Shown in pieces: positions 45,606-57,118 of a stretch of DNA of 64,000 nt. The notes beneath the pieces were generated by a model that was given only the letters and a program-made list of their open reading frames with translations, was not told where the DNA came from and ran no database searches. Within the stretch, counting starts at the first letter, position 1. Every line of letters starts with the position of its first letter. The position numbers and the translations under genes were made by a program. The stretch is taken from assembly GCF_030272615.1 (NCBI RefSeq), contig NC_081411.1, positions 39,669,140 through 39,733,139 on the forward strand, given 5' to 3'. This DNA comes from Cryptomeria japonica (taxonomy: Eukaryota; Streptophyta; Pinopsida; Cupressales; Cupressaceae).

Positions 45606-46390
45606 TGAAGTAATGACCGGATAGGAGGGACCTCAAAGAGATCAATCTAGACTGGTCAGCAGGAGTAAACAAAACAGAAACATAAGGACATGATGGAAGC
45701 AATGCAAAATAAATTTTATTATATCATGAAAACTGATTACAACCAACCGGTAACAATTGAGTTACAGAAACTGGCTCACGAGCCTACTAAAACATGCTCA
45801 AAATACAGAAGAGGTCATGACCAGGACCTCAAATTTTAAGACCTCTCTTCTATGCTCAGTCTAACTTCTTGATTACATTCTAATGCTTTATTACAATGAT
45901 TTATATAATCCAAGGGGATCCGGTCAACCCAAAAAGGGATCAAAACCCAAAGAACAAGACCTAATGTGTAAGACCAATAAGGTTGGCCTCCACCAAAGAA
46001 ATTCCACCGAAAAAACCAAAGGATGAAGAGTAGATCACGAGAAAAGTTTGGTCATGTGCCAAGGAACATAATAATCAATGCTCAGAGCTCTGCAACCTAC
46101 GGAAGGGGATTTGTTAGATCACCAATACAAATAGGTCTAGGCAACCGATAAGAGAAAATTGTCTGAAAAACCGATAGCGATAACTTGCCAAAAAATGATC
46201 CAAACGCTCCTCGATTTGGGAATAAGGAAGATGATCAAGTCCTCAAGTCAAATCCAACTCCACAAGTTCTGGTGAGCCAAATCTGGGACACATAGAAATA
46301 AATTCTCAAATTACAAATAGCAAGCAAAATATAAAGGAAATATTTTTGGTTGATGCGAGATTGATATGAACTGGGGATGCTCCTACATCA
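45606..46390 (-). repeat. 5' LTR of the chromovirus
   Basis: 785 bp. Its minus-strand end ...TTACTTCA is two bases from the primer-binding site TGGTATCAGAGTG (45604-45592). Confidence 0.9.
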
Positions 46391-47160
46391 TCCTTTTACA
46401 TGTGTTTTGTGTGAAAATGCTTATTAGGATGTTGATCACTTTCTCCTTGAGTGCTCGTTTATACAAGCATGCTAGCTAATATTCATAAATAGACTAAACT
46501 GGCATACTCCACAATCTAATAATATTTAGGAATTTTTTTCTAGGTGGTCGATTCTTCATAGACAATCACTCTTCGCTAGCATCTAGAGAGTTATTCCCCC
46601 AATGATAATATGTAATATATGGTGGGAAATAAATAATAAAATCTTCCATGTCAGAGTTTTCATATACCAATCAAGTATCCTATATAATTGAAAAATTAGT
46701 ATCAAAGATAGTCAATGCATATGTGGTAAAATAAAAATTAGTAAGCTCAAATTGCTCAAGTTTCTCTAATTGGTATTCAAAAACCCCTAAAAAGTGGACA
46801 CATACTAAGCTTCCCTTTTAGGGTAGCATTTTTCAACTTACAAAAAAGAGATTAGATATAATTAAAATCAATTCAATATTACCTCATAAAGAGAAAGTAA
46901 AGTTAAATTTTGGTGGGACTACAAAAGACCTAATCTTTAAGGAAAATCATGGTGTGGTTGTGTGATTTAAGATTACTTAGGAAAAATAATTTTTGCAAAA
47001 GCAATAAGATTCTCATGTGGAGAAAATAACATTGCAGAAGCTCATGCTCTACATTAATGTATGATGCTTGATAAAATCTTAAGATTCCAAGAAGATCAAT
47101 TGAATGTTATTCTCTCCTAATAGTAAATGCTTGCAAAAAGAGAAGCAAAAATAAGGAGGG
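46391..47160 (+). pseudogene. LINE ORF2 C-terminus: zf-RVT finger and RNase H, right half
   Basis: Just after the chromovirus, the plus frame gives a CVLC...DVDHFLLEC zinc finger, then WWEINNKIFH, the text of plant LINE ORF2 after RT. From about 46895, KLNFGGTTKDL, a Gly/Val-rich stretch and NNIAEAHAL match the start and the AEA motif of a LINE-type RNase H. Stops and a frameshift are present. With 39640-39738 it forms one LINE interrupted by the Gypsy element. The LINE's RT and endonuclease are not visible. Confidence 0.75.
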
Positions 47161-48171
47161 TTCAATATTCATAGAAATGGTTGATCAACCATGGGAGTCA
47201 AGAAACATTTGCAGGAATTTTGTATTTTTGCATAAAACAATTAAAGATTCAATATTGAAGGTACAATTACAATGACTAAAAGACTTTAAAGAAAGCAAGA
47301 GATGCGATAATCTTAAAATTAGAAGAACTAAAGCAATCCAAAGTACGATCTAAATTAAGCTCAACTACAAGGTAAGAAAGCTAATTAGAAGTGCCTCTAA
47401 GTGAACTCAAACTAAAAGAGCATAACACCTGGATAAAATAAAGCATCTAAGTCCACCTTATGTGAAACAATAATTAAAGGACCTAATTAATAAATAATTA
47501 GATAATTGTCCTAAAATTGCTCTAACACCCCCCCTTAAGATTAAATTAGGAATAAGCTAAAGAGCTAATATGAATGCAAAATACATGCATTAATGAATCC
47601 CATCAACTAAGTCATAATTAGGTACCCATTTAAAAACCAATGTAAAACAATGAAACTCACACCAATGAGGTCTCTCTAAATGGATATAAGAGAAAAAACA
47701 AATGGAAAAAAACCTCTCTCCAAAAGCAAGAGATGCAATGAAATGAAAAAGCTACTACATGTGACTAAGATGAAGGAATCCAAGTGGTCCCCCAAGTAAA
47801 AAATTGGTCATAGAAGTACAGTAAATATCCTCCCAATAAGATAGAGAAGAAGATATGATGTATCCACCCCATAATTAAGATGCTCCAATGCTGAAGATGA
47901 AGGCTTGAGGATGTATGTTGATGGAGATCCAAGAGTGACAAAAATATCTCCTCCCCTTAGGAAGAAACAAGTCGAGCGGCCAAGGCTTAAACAACTCCAT
48001 GAAAGATGATGGAGTGAATAGTCTCTAGAAGTGTTCCATGGATGACTGCTCAATTGTCCAACTATCTGAATCATCATATGCCAAATAAACTAAAGAAAAT
48101 CCAAATAATTCAAATAATTATGAAGATGCTTGATGAACAATCTCTGAAGACACTGAATATGGCATGATAGG
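47161..48171. other. AT-rich stretch without genes
   Basis: No supported coding region; a C8-like tract (ACACCCCCCCTTAA) near 47526 is the only compositional feature. Confidence 0.5.
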
Positions 48172-49276
48172 TGTAGACACTAAAAATTAGGAAACACCTA
48201 CATTCTTCATTTTTAACCTAATCGCATGTATAGTCTTTATTATTCCTGTGACTCTATCCTGCTTCCCTTTGCCCATTTTCTATCCCGTTGATATCATTTT
48301 CTCCACATTTTGAGTCTAGGATATCATTTTGATCTAAAATTTATTCTCTTGATATCAATTCGTCCATATTTGATATAAAGATGTCGATTCGTCCCAAAAC
48401 TTGACCTAATTAGGTCATTTTGCTCTTGATTTGACCCTATCTTTCCTTTTTCCCAATTCTAATTGTATGAAATCATTTCAACCTTTTCTCTTCCCTTGCT
48501 TTGACCTGGTTTACTTGCTTTTGCTTAGTTTGCCCTAATTTTCCCATTTTGACTTAATTCCTCCCATTTTCTATCCAAACCTTTCCAATTCTTCCCCATT
48601 TCACCCAATTTGATGAAATTAAGGTCTCTAGATGTCAGTTTGACTAATTTTCCCTTTTAAGTTTAATTAATTATTTAATTAATTTTAAATCCACACTTTA
48701 ATTAAATGTTCAATTTCTATCCCATAATTGAATAATTTATTTAAATTATTTGGTTAGCTAATTGTGTTATCATAATTAAATAAATATCTTTATTTATACA
48801 ATTTTCCCCAAATCCTCCTAATTTTCAAAAATAGGAAACTAATATCATCTTTTGTTTTTGAAAAACTATGTCTTTGAAAATATCTCATATATTCAAATTT
48901 TAAATTTAGAAAATGAGGTTTGCATCTTTGAAAATCTACTTTTTCATTTTTTCTTCATCATCTTCATCCTTTCTTGATGGCAGCTCTATCGTGCACTCAA
49001 TCAAGACCATCCTTTTAACCAAAAATATTTTCAATATTGTCTATTTGTCAAGTCTTGAGTTTTGTATAAATTGGGACCTTTGACAATGCATCAAATCATC
49101 TAATTTGATGCATTATCATTCCATCCAATAGTCTAGCAATCATCTAAATTTCATTGTTACTCTATCAAAATTCATTTAGTCATCTAGTAATTAGCGTCAC
49201 CATTTTGTCAAACAATCACATTCCTAGTAAATCTCACATATCACATCCTTGATTTCATTTGGTATTTGCACCTACA
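48172..49276. mobile_element. LTR-like segment, TGTAG...CTACA
   Basis: A 1.1-kb segment starts TGTAGACACTAAAAATTAGG and ends TTTGCACCTACA, giving 5-bp terminal inverted repeats of LTR type, and has no ORF. Several GATATCA-TTTTG/TTCG words repeat in 48290-48400. No target duplication (ATAGG versus CGATG) and no clear primer-binding site follow, so it may be one LTR of a damaged element whose other parts are at 49-52 kb. Confidence 0.35.
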
Positions 49277-49599
49277 CGATGAGTAAAACACATAAGAATT
49301 TAAGATGAGAGGAAGAACAATGAATTTTAACTGAAGAAACACACAAAGATGGTTCTCACCATGAAGTTTTGTTTCAGTTAATTTATAGGTCTAATTAGGA
49401 TAGATTAGCATGATTGATTAAGTTTTGTGGTTAGCTTAGTTAGATCATTTTTATGCTTCGGTTTCTCTTTTATCCTATCTACATTTGGTGAAACTGACAT
49501 TAACTAGCATGTCTGATTTAACATTTTTGTGAGTATCTGATCACGTGCAGGTGTTCCAAGTTTATTTATCTCTAAATAATCAATATTGTGACCTTTTAA

Positions 49600-49745
49600 G
49601 CTCCCAGTGATCAGATTTGTGTAGCTAGCATCCATATTTATGTAGTTGGTCTGTAAAACTACACAGTTGGCACCTAGAACTACATAGTTGGTTCACAAAA
49701 CTGTGTAGTTGGTCTTAGATATTTTGTAGTTGGTCAATTGGATTA
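49600..49745. repeat. GTAGTTGGT repeat cluster 1
   Basis: Five or six copies of (A/T)GTAGTTGGT-type words (ATGTAGTTGGTC, CACAGTTGGCAC, CATAGTTGGTTC, TGTAGTTGGTCT, TGTAGTTGGTCA) with ACTACA/AAAACT linkers, spaced about 25 bp. A related, looser cluster is at 51440-51600. Confidence 0.7.
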
Positions 49746-49928
49746 GCTTTCATTGATCATTTATAACATGTAGCGATTTTTCTAACTTGATCTATCACAT
49801 GCAAGTATTTCATTAATTAGGGTTTTTCTTTGCTGGTTTTGGGAAGATTTAACATGAACATGTAGGATTTTTTTGACAATTTGAAAGTCTTTTTCATCAT
49901 ATTTCTTAATTAAGGGTATAAAATGAAC

Positions 49929-50312
49929 AACTTGCACATATCTCTAATTAGGTGGTTAATTAACTTAAATATTAGTTTAAAACTTGCACACATATCTAAT
50001 TAGGTGGTTTGTGAACTTTCAATTCCTATTTACAACTAGCACATAACTCTAATTAGGTGGTTAATTCAATTTCAATTCTAGTTTACAACTTGCACATAGC
50101 TCTAATTAGGTGGTTAATTGAATTTGAATTCTAGTTTATAACTTGCACATATATCTAATTAGGCAGTTAATTAACTTCAAATTCCACTTTACATCTTGCA
50201 CCTAGTTCTAATTACAAGGGTAATTTACCCTTTTCATTTTAGTTTATAACTTGCACCTTGTTCTAATTAGGAGGTTAATTCACCCTTTAATTTCAGTTGC
50301 AATCTCACATAC
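49929..50312. repeat. 53-bp minisatellite, seven units
   Basis: Seven consecutive diverged units of about 53 bp, each of the form ACTTGCACATA.CTCTAATTAGG followed by (T)GGTTAATT.A and a TTCAATTCTAGTTTA linker. Starts near 49929, 49980, 50032, 50086, 50139, 50192 and 50247. Later units are more diverged. Non-coding. Confidence 0.88.
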
Positions 50313-50389
50313 CTTAAGTAGGAAGGTTGAGTAAATCAAAATGCTCCATTTTGTCTCACAATATGGTAAAGATCAATTTCTATTTAAGA

Positions 50390-51360
50390 TAAATTAGGAC
50401 ATCATTCCTACATTAGGGTTTCAATTTCAAAAATGATCCAAAAATTTTCCACCTGGTGAGAATGTTACTCTTGTGCTCCAACCCAACCTAGCCTTTCAAG
50501 ACAAACAAGAAAACATGATCTCTAAATTAAATAGACTTGCATGGAAAACCAAAACTAGTTATGTCAAATATATGCAAGCCATATTTGTTAGAGAATAAGA
50601 AAAGGAAAGAGCCCAACACAATGCAAATTCTATAAGAAGACAACTTGAGAAAGAAAGAGAACAATAATGACAAAGAGAGAAAGAGAAAAACCAAGACTTT
50701 CAACCACCTCCTCCACATCCCTAATAGGATTTAGGATTTTGTTTAGTCAATTTTAGTGTCTTTCATCCTTAGTTTAAGGTTTTTATCTCATACCTTTGTC
50801 TTTGAAAATGAATAGAAAAAAAACTGCCTCATAGAATAAAGTCAATATTTATAGGATATTGTCAAAGGGATAGATGAAAGAGATTGACGAGATAGTTTCA
50901 GAATATCTAGCGAGTGGAATGATTATTTAATGAACTAGAAAAGTACATCACACTTACGATATAGAAAATCCATGTCCTAGCTTACACACAAAAATACAAC
51001 ATGCACCCAACAACACCTATTCTTATATTTTAAAGAGTTTGATAACTTTCATATTTGAAAATGAATCAGGATGATTCTTCCTGGTGAGGACAAGGCCAAA
51101 ACCCTATTTCTTCAACCTTACTTGAGTTTCCATGATAAGCAAGAAGACATCATTTCTAGATTTAATACCTTAGCTTGGAGAAAAAAACCTAGTTGTGCTG
51201 AGTTAAGAAAATTAATTTCTCTATTGGAAGAAGAGGAAGAGTAAGGACAATGTCTCAAAGAAACCCTATGTAGAGAACAATAACAAGAACATGAACAACA
51301 ACAAGCTTTTCAAGAAGCTCCCACACCTCCTCAATAATATTTGACACTTTTATTTTCATC
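50390..51360 (+). pseudogene. Two paralogous coding remnants in tandem
   Basis: 50430-50730 and 51060-51340 translate to related peptides. Both have a LQP(N/Y)L(A/S)F(Q/H)DKQE(N/D) core, then ISKLNRLAW or ISRFNTLAW, then a Glu/Gln/Lys-rich tail, and the second ends EAPTPPQ. Each has stops. The conserved peptide despite DNA divergence shows both were once coding. The pattern (short basic/acidic coiled segment before a Pro-rich end) resembles the variable Gag part of Gypsy elements, but I cannot name a family. Confidence 0.45.
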
Positions 51361-51439
51361 AATTTCAGCCATTTTATGCTCAATTTAATATTTTATATAA
51401 TCAATTTCCAAGATTGATTTGAATTACTTTTTGATTTAC

Positions 51440-51600
51440 AAGTGGAGGCTATAGTTGTGCAGTTGGTTTGTAGAGTTGCATGGGTGGTCTACAAAACTAC
51501 ATAGCTGGTATATCTCATAGTGAACTTGTTTCATCTTCCTGTGTTGTTGGATCATTATATTGTGCAATTGGCCTTTGTACCTATCTAGTTGGAAGGCACA
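51440..51600. repeat. GTAGTTGGT-like repeat cluster 2
   Basis: GTGCAGTTGGTTTG, GCATGGGTGGTC, ACATAGCTGGTA, GTGTTGTTGGAT, GTGCAATTGGCC and ATCTAGTTGGAA: diverged versions of the words in 49600-49745, about 1.8 kb away and on the other side of the duplicated remnants. Confidence 0.5.
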
Positions 51601-51609
51601 GGTTATTTT

Positions 51610-52941
51610 CAAATTAGACATTTTTATTGTAGATATTTTAATTCAATTTTGTCATAGGATTTCCTGGGTTACTAATCAGTTTCTATAGCATTTTGGCATC
51701 CATGGGATTAAGATTAAAAAAAAAATCACACTACTAAGTTATTTGGTGTAGGCCGATTATCAAAGACTTCAAACGCAAACAATTTGTATGTTTGATTTTT
51801 CATTAGCTTAACTCACCACTAATTTGTTTAAAGGAATGAATGTGTGTCCTTCATTTTTAAGAACTTTCTCATTCCATAGGATGGACCCACAATTGCATCG
51901 AGTATCTTCTTCACCTACCTTTGAAATCTTAGGTAAAAGAGAAAGGCGACAACGAAATCCACTTCTATTTTAGTAGAGAAATATTTTTTGGGGATTACAT
52001 CACCTCATAGTGTATTTCAAATTATGAATAGCTCTAGGGATTTCATCACCTCTTAATTATTTCTGAGTGCTATCTCTCTTTAGGTCACTATGTAAAAGGC
52101 TTTCCCAAGAGGTTGTTTGTGATTGGAGTGCAATCTAAATTTGAATATCTTGAGAAGGGTTGTTAGATCTTTAAGTAGAGAATTTCATGACATCCACATA
52201 CGAACTTGATTCCTCAAGGAAACACTAAAAACCAGTGTTTTAGCAAACCACGAACCCTTTATTTTCTAGTGCAGGAGTTCAGACCTCTGAAGCCACCACT
52301 TACATACTATGCATTATACAGGAAGAAAATTCCTTGGTCCATTATATATCTTGATCTTTGAGGTAAGAGATTTGATGTGCTCATGTCTTGGGCTAATAGA
52401 GGCCCCTTTTTAGTCAAAACTTTGAATCAGAGTCAAGAAACATCAAACAACCATTTCTATCTATTGTGTCGTCTGTGACTATTCATAATAAACATTTCCA
52501 TTTCAATAAATAGAAACTTGTCAGAAACTTCAATATTATAAAGGACCTTGTTCAAAGACCTAAATATTGAAACAACCTCAAACAACACCATATCACGTCA
52601 AAAATCTAAATTGTCTCAACCATACATAGGTTTCATTCTATCTTTGCATAAATCCTAAATAATTCTCATATTGTCACGTGCTAATTAGAGATTAACTTTG
52701 CATAAGTCTAGATTCATCCTTATTTACCTCATGTCATTCTAGGTAAATTTTGTACATTCACCATTAACCTAATTCTTAGGTTCATCTTTGCATTAGTTCC
52801 ATAAACATCTTAGGCTAATTTTTTACAAGATCATGATTTTCCTTAGCTTATAAGATCATCTTAGCATAAGTCTTGTATCATTATCACTTTTTATAGTTTT
52901 TCAAAGATCAATCATTTTAAGATAAGCTTTTGCATAATTTT
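51610..52941. other. AT-rich stretch without genes
   Basis: No supported coding region and no clear repeat up to the LTR at 52942. Confidence 0.5.
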
Positions 52942-54607
52942 TGTAGTGTTGTAAATTGTACACCCTTGCTAGGGTGGTACAATTCCACACTTGGTTTAGC
53001 ACCTGCCTTAGTGTGTTTTGCATCTTGAATTTCTAATTCCTTTAAGAAGTTAATTAATTAATTTAATTAAATCTAAATTCATATTTCATCACTTCACACA
53101 TTATTAAGTTGGGCCCTTTACCCTAAGCGTGCCCCATTTCATCTTATTCCTTCAATTAATCATTAAATCATAAACAAAGGATTGATTTCGCATAACAAAA
53201 CATCTCAAAATCAGCTGTAACTTTGGGATCCACTCTAATATCATTATATCTAATGGCCCTGAATATTTGGTGAAAAGTTGGTCAGACCATGTGCTAGTGC
53301 AACATGGTCCCCGATATTTTTCCCGAAATTTCATGAGCACAATTCTATGATATTATAATGCTTAACCCCAAAAGATTGCTAGGAAATTAAAATCCTAGGT
53401 TAGCCTAAAGATGAAATTAAGATCTATGGTTTCATATATAAGAGCTCTCTTTCTTCATTTCAAGGTCTAAAAAATCAAATTAGGAAGTCTTTGGCTAAAG
53501 GCTAGCGATTACATGGAACCTTCTATGTAGTGAAAGAGTATATCTTTGGAGTCTTCAATAAAATTCAAAAATACCTATCAATAAATCATCAAGCATTCTT
53601 TCATCAATTGAGGGCTTTTGAAGATATAGGAAAGCAATAGGATATCATTGACTAAAGATTGGCTTGTACCTCTCCCTTGGGGTTTAGTATGATTTCATGT
53701 TGTTTATATGTCTTTGTATGAGCTTCATTACATCAATTTGATTTAAATTCATGCTTTAGATCACTTTGCAGCATTGATTTGGAGCATTTACTTTGTCAAT
53801 TATAAGCAATTAAGGTTTACTCTTTAGGGTTGCTCTAGATTGTTTACTCTCATCCTAGGATCTTGCACACAGACAAGGTTATTGCACACACTATTTTTCT
53901 ATACAAATAGGCTATTTGTTGAGGTAGAAATCATCAAAACAAGGTTTTAACTAAAGAAAAACCCCATATAACCACCCAAAACCCTATTTTTAGCTACAAG
54001 TGTAGATTGAGGATCTGAGCATCGTTGTGAATCTCAAGACCGGTACAGCGCACAGAGACTATTCCAAGAGTTACATTTGGTCAAAAACCCCATGGGATAG
54101 GGGCGTGGTGCCCTGGTCCTCCACAAGCCAATTGCATGGCACCCTGGTGCTCCCTGTTTTCAACAAACTTTTACAGTTCAGTAGTTCAAAATCCAAAGAT
54201 CCTAGTCTGTCAGGTACAACTTTAAGTCTGAAGAATTAGGACATGGGCGTAGCACTCTGGTCTTGGACATTTTTTCTCAAAATTTTGGTTTAGGTGCACC
54301 TTTGAATTTTTCTCTTAATTTGTACTTTTTAGTAATATATCAATTATTCTATGTTCTGTATTTCTAGATTAAGGTTGTTTATGCATACTTGTATTCTAGG
54401 TTAAATCGTTCAAATTTGCACCTTTGCATCACTTTTTCCTCTCATTTACAGAAAAAAAATAGAAACCCTAAGAGGTAATACTTATCTCTCTCTTCCTCAC
54501 AAGAAGTAGCCGAAGTGTTACCCCCCTAGGCTCTTTCATATTCCACATTGTGTACATGAGAGTGGGATTAGGGCATGTTTGCTTAGTCTAACTTTTTGTC
54601 GTACACA
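52942..54607 (+). repeat. 5' LTR of Tat-like element A
   Basis: 1666 bp, starting TGTAGTGTTGTAAATTGTAC and ending GTACACA, followed by TTTGGTGAACCTGATGTGAA (primer-binding-site region, 54609-54628). TATA box TATATAAG at 53435-53442. Aligns throughout with 59780-61449. Confidence 0.85.
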
Positions 54608-54789
54608 TTTTGGTGAACCTGATGTGAACCTAATCTCATTTTCATTACATTAAATTGTTATATGTAGACTTAGCATCTTTTGTTTTCTTTATAAACATAA
54701 AATTCCAAACAAAAAAAAGTGAAAAAAGGGCGATTTCCCTTTATTTTCTTGCATTGTGTGTTTAAATTTCATTTAATTTCCATTTCAAA

Positions 54790-57061
54790 ATGTCAGATTT
54801 GTATTTGCAAGATGTTCATACTTTTAATGATGTATGCAATTTTGTTTATTATGAGTCTAGTAAGGATGAATTAGATGAATCTCTAGATGAGTTTTTGAAC
54901 CCTATGCCTTCTAAACCCTCATTTTGCCAAAAACTAATCAAACTTGTTACTATGCCATTTTGTGGTGATGAGAAATATAAGTTGAATGATTCATCTAATG
55001 GGTACATTCCTATGAACTCCTCCACTAGATCTAGTAATATGGTTGCCTACAACAATTCCCTTTATGAGGATATGTCTCCCTTTGAATCAAAAGATAAACC
55101 TCTTAATCAATATGACCATGCTTTGTTGGATGATGTCATTGAAGACTTTATGTCTTTGCCTAAATCTTAAAAAAAAATACATCTAAAAGGTTAATCAACA
55201 TGATAAATGTGAATGAGAATATCAATCCTCTTTTTGTAGGCCAAGGTGTTTTTCCTTCCTCAACCTCACAACTTCCCAATCAACCTCTTTTCATTGTTCA
55301 AGGTGGGTAAAGTCATGATTCCTTTAGTACTCCTAACAAACATACCATTACTATGCAAGGAGGAAATCCAACTAAGATTCCTTGTAGTTATGCTAAACAA
55401 CTAACAAAGGAGAGTCATCATGTAGTTGCTCACACTTATAACAAAATAAAAAACTGGCAACCTAATACTCCTCTTATTATTCCCACTTCTCTTCCTGATC
55501 CTTAACCTAGTCTTCTTCAAGAACCTAGTATTTTATGAACTCTTGGTAAGGAATATGATCTTATTGAACAACACAAAGCTACTCCTACCAAGATATCCCT
55601 TTGGGACTTGATTCAAATTTCTTCAACTCATCATGGAATGTTACAATATGCCTTGAAAATTTTGAATGTCCCACTCGCAATGAAATTCAATAATATATCT
55701 TCCTTGATCGATTCTATCACATCTCGTAAGGCCCAAATTATGTTTACCAAAGATGAATTACCCACTAGAGTGATCCAAAATCAATATGATCTTTTAATGA
55801 TTATGGTTATCATAAATGATAGTGCAATAAGATGAACACTAGTGGACAATGGTTTTGGCCTTAATGTTTGTAGCATTGACTTGTTGCATAAAATCAATGT
55901 CAATATATCTCTCATTAATCATGATTCTCTCACTATTGGAGGCTTCGATAATGTTTCTAAATATTCATTAGGTATCATCACCTTACCTATTAAGGTAGGT
56001 CATGTTACTTTTCCCACATCTATTCGTGTCATGCCTAGAAATTTGACATATAACTTGTTATTAGGGAGACCTTGGGTTCACAGAATGCAAGCAATCCCCT
56101 CTACACTATATAAGAAAGTTAAATTCATTTACAACAATAAGACATATACCTTTCTAGGTGATACCAATCTCCAAGCTTGTCTCCAAACATCAACATCTGA
56201 ATTCTTTTCAACTAGTTCTTCTCCAACTATCTTAGATGGTTCTCATAGAACCTCTACTCCTACTAGTATTTCTATTTCCTCAAGTCCATCTCCTATTTCT
56301 AGTTCGTTCCCCAATGATTGCACAAATGAACCTAAGGTTCCTGAGGAAAATCCTTCTCAACCTAATTCTACCACTAAATATGTCTTTTATCCTGAAGATA
56401 TTCTTGCAAAAGATGATTGGGAATCCCTTAAATTTAATCCTACTTTCATAGTAGAATATAAAATTCCCCTAGAGAACCCAAGGTCGAAGAGAAGAAAGAA
56501 GAAAAAGAACCCAAAAAGCAATCTACTTTATCTGGGCCATCGAGTAATAACATTGTGGCAGCTTCTCAGACTTTGTCCCCCTTGGTTTCTGATCTAGAGG
56601 ATTTTGATCCTTCATTTTATGAGAATCCTCCTTCTCTTCCAGAAATGGCTAACCTTTATGGTCTTAGTTTTTACCTCCTAGCTAGGTGTGGATATAATGG
56701 TAATGGTTGCAGTGCCCAAGAACAAGGGATAAAGGTTCCCTTGATAAATAACTTTCATGACACAACATTTGGACTTGGCTATGATCCTTTTGAGCATACA
56801 AAAGCTTCTAACAGACCATATATTAGTGTTAATCTCATTGCTAATCTTTCACTAAAATATCCAAAGTATATTGACTGTTACTTTTCTAGTGTCTTTTCTT
56901 TGGATTCTTTTCCCACTGATGATTCCTTAGGTAAATTCCTAGGAGTCTATGACAACCTTCCCAATTATTATCATAATCACAGTATTCCCTATTGTTTGAA
57001 TATAGAAGCTTACTTTGGGAAAGAAAGAAATAATGATGAGATAGTTAAAGAATTTCCTTAG
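54790..57061 (+). pseudogene. Element A N-terminal region and aspartic protease, broken
   Basis: 54790-55170 is open (MSDLYLQDVHTFND ... DHALLDDVIEDF) and matches the start of element B's ORF. About 265 residues present in B are missing here at about 55170, with a frame change. The rest continues to a Tat-type linker (KISLWDLIQISSTHHGMLQY, 55597-55656) and a protease at 55842-56150 with LVDNGFGLNV, where B has DNGSGLNV, and NLLLGRPWVH. A Ser/Pro-rich tail and a segment to 57061 lead to RT. Stops include TAA and TGA. No classical capsid domain or zinc knuckle is visible. Confidence 0.8.
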
Positions 57062-57118
57062 TGGAAGGGTACTCCTCAACAAAGTAATCTCCTCATAAGT
57101 GAGAGTACTAATATCTGT

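Larger units (their letters stand above)
39739..46390 (-). mobile_element. Old Gypsy chromovirus, minus strand
   Basis: A 6.65-kb element with LTRs at 39739-40515 and 45606-46390, both TGA...TCA on plus, clearly diverged. Target duplication is GCCTT (39734-39738) versus TCCTT (46391-46395), one mismatch. The primer-binding site on minus reads TGGTATCAGAGTG at 45604-45592. Gene order on the minus strand is Gag, knuckle, protease, RT, RNase H, integrase, chromodomain, which defines a chromovirus. Stops, a few frameshifts and a foreign insertion at about 43920-44540 make it inactive. Confidence 0.93.

Noticed and set aside
46391-47160. Independent LINE insertion next to the chromovirus
   Set aside because: Its start coincides exactly with the chromovirus end, and the reading frame matches the left flank, so it is the other half of an interrupted LINE.
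49929-50312. Regular 53-bp array considered as CRISPR-like
   Set aside because: Units are contiguous and diverge along their whole length; there are no constant repeats with unique spacers, and the context is a plant genome.
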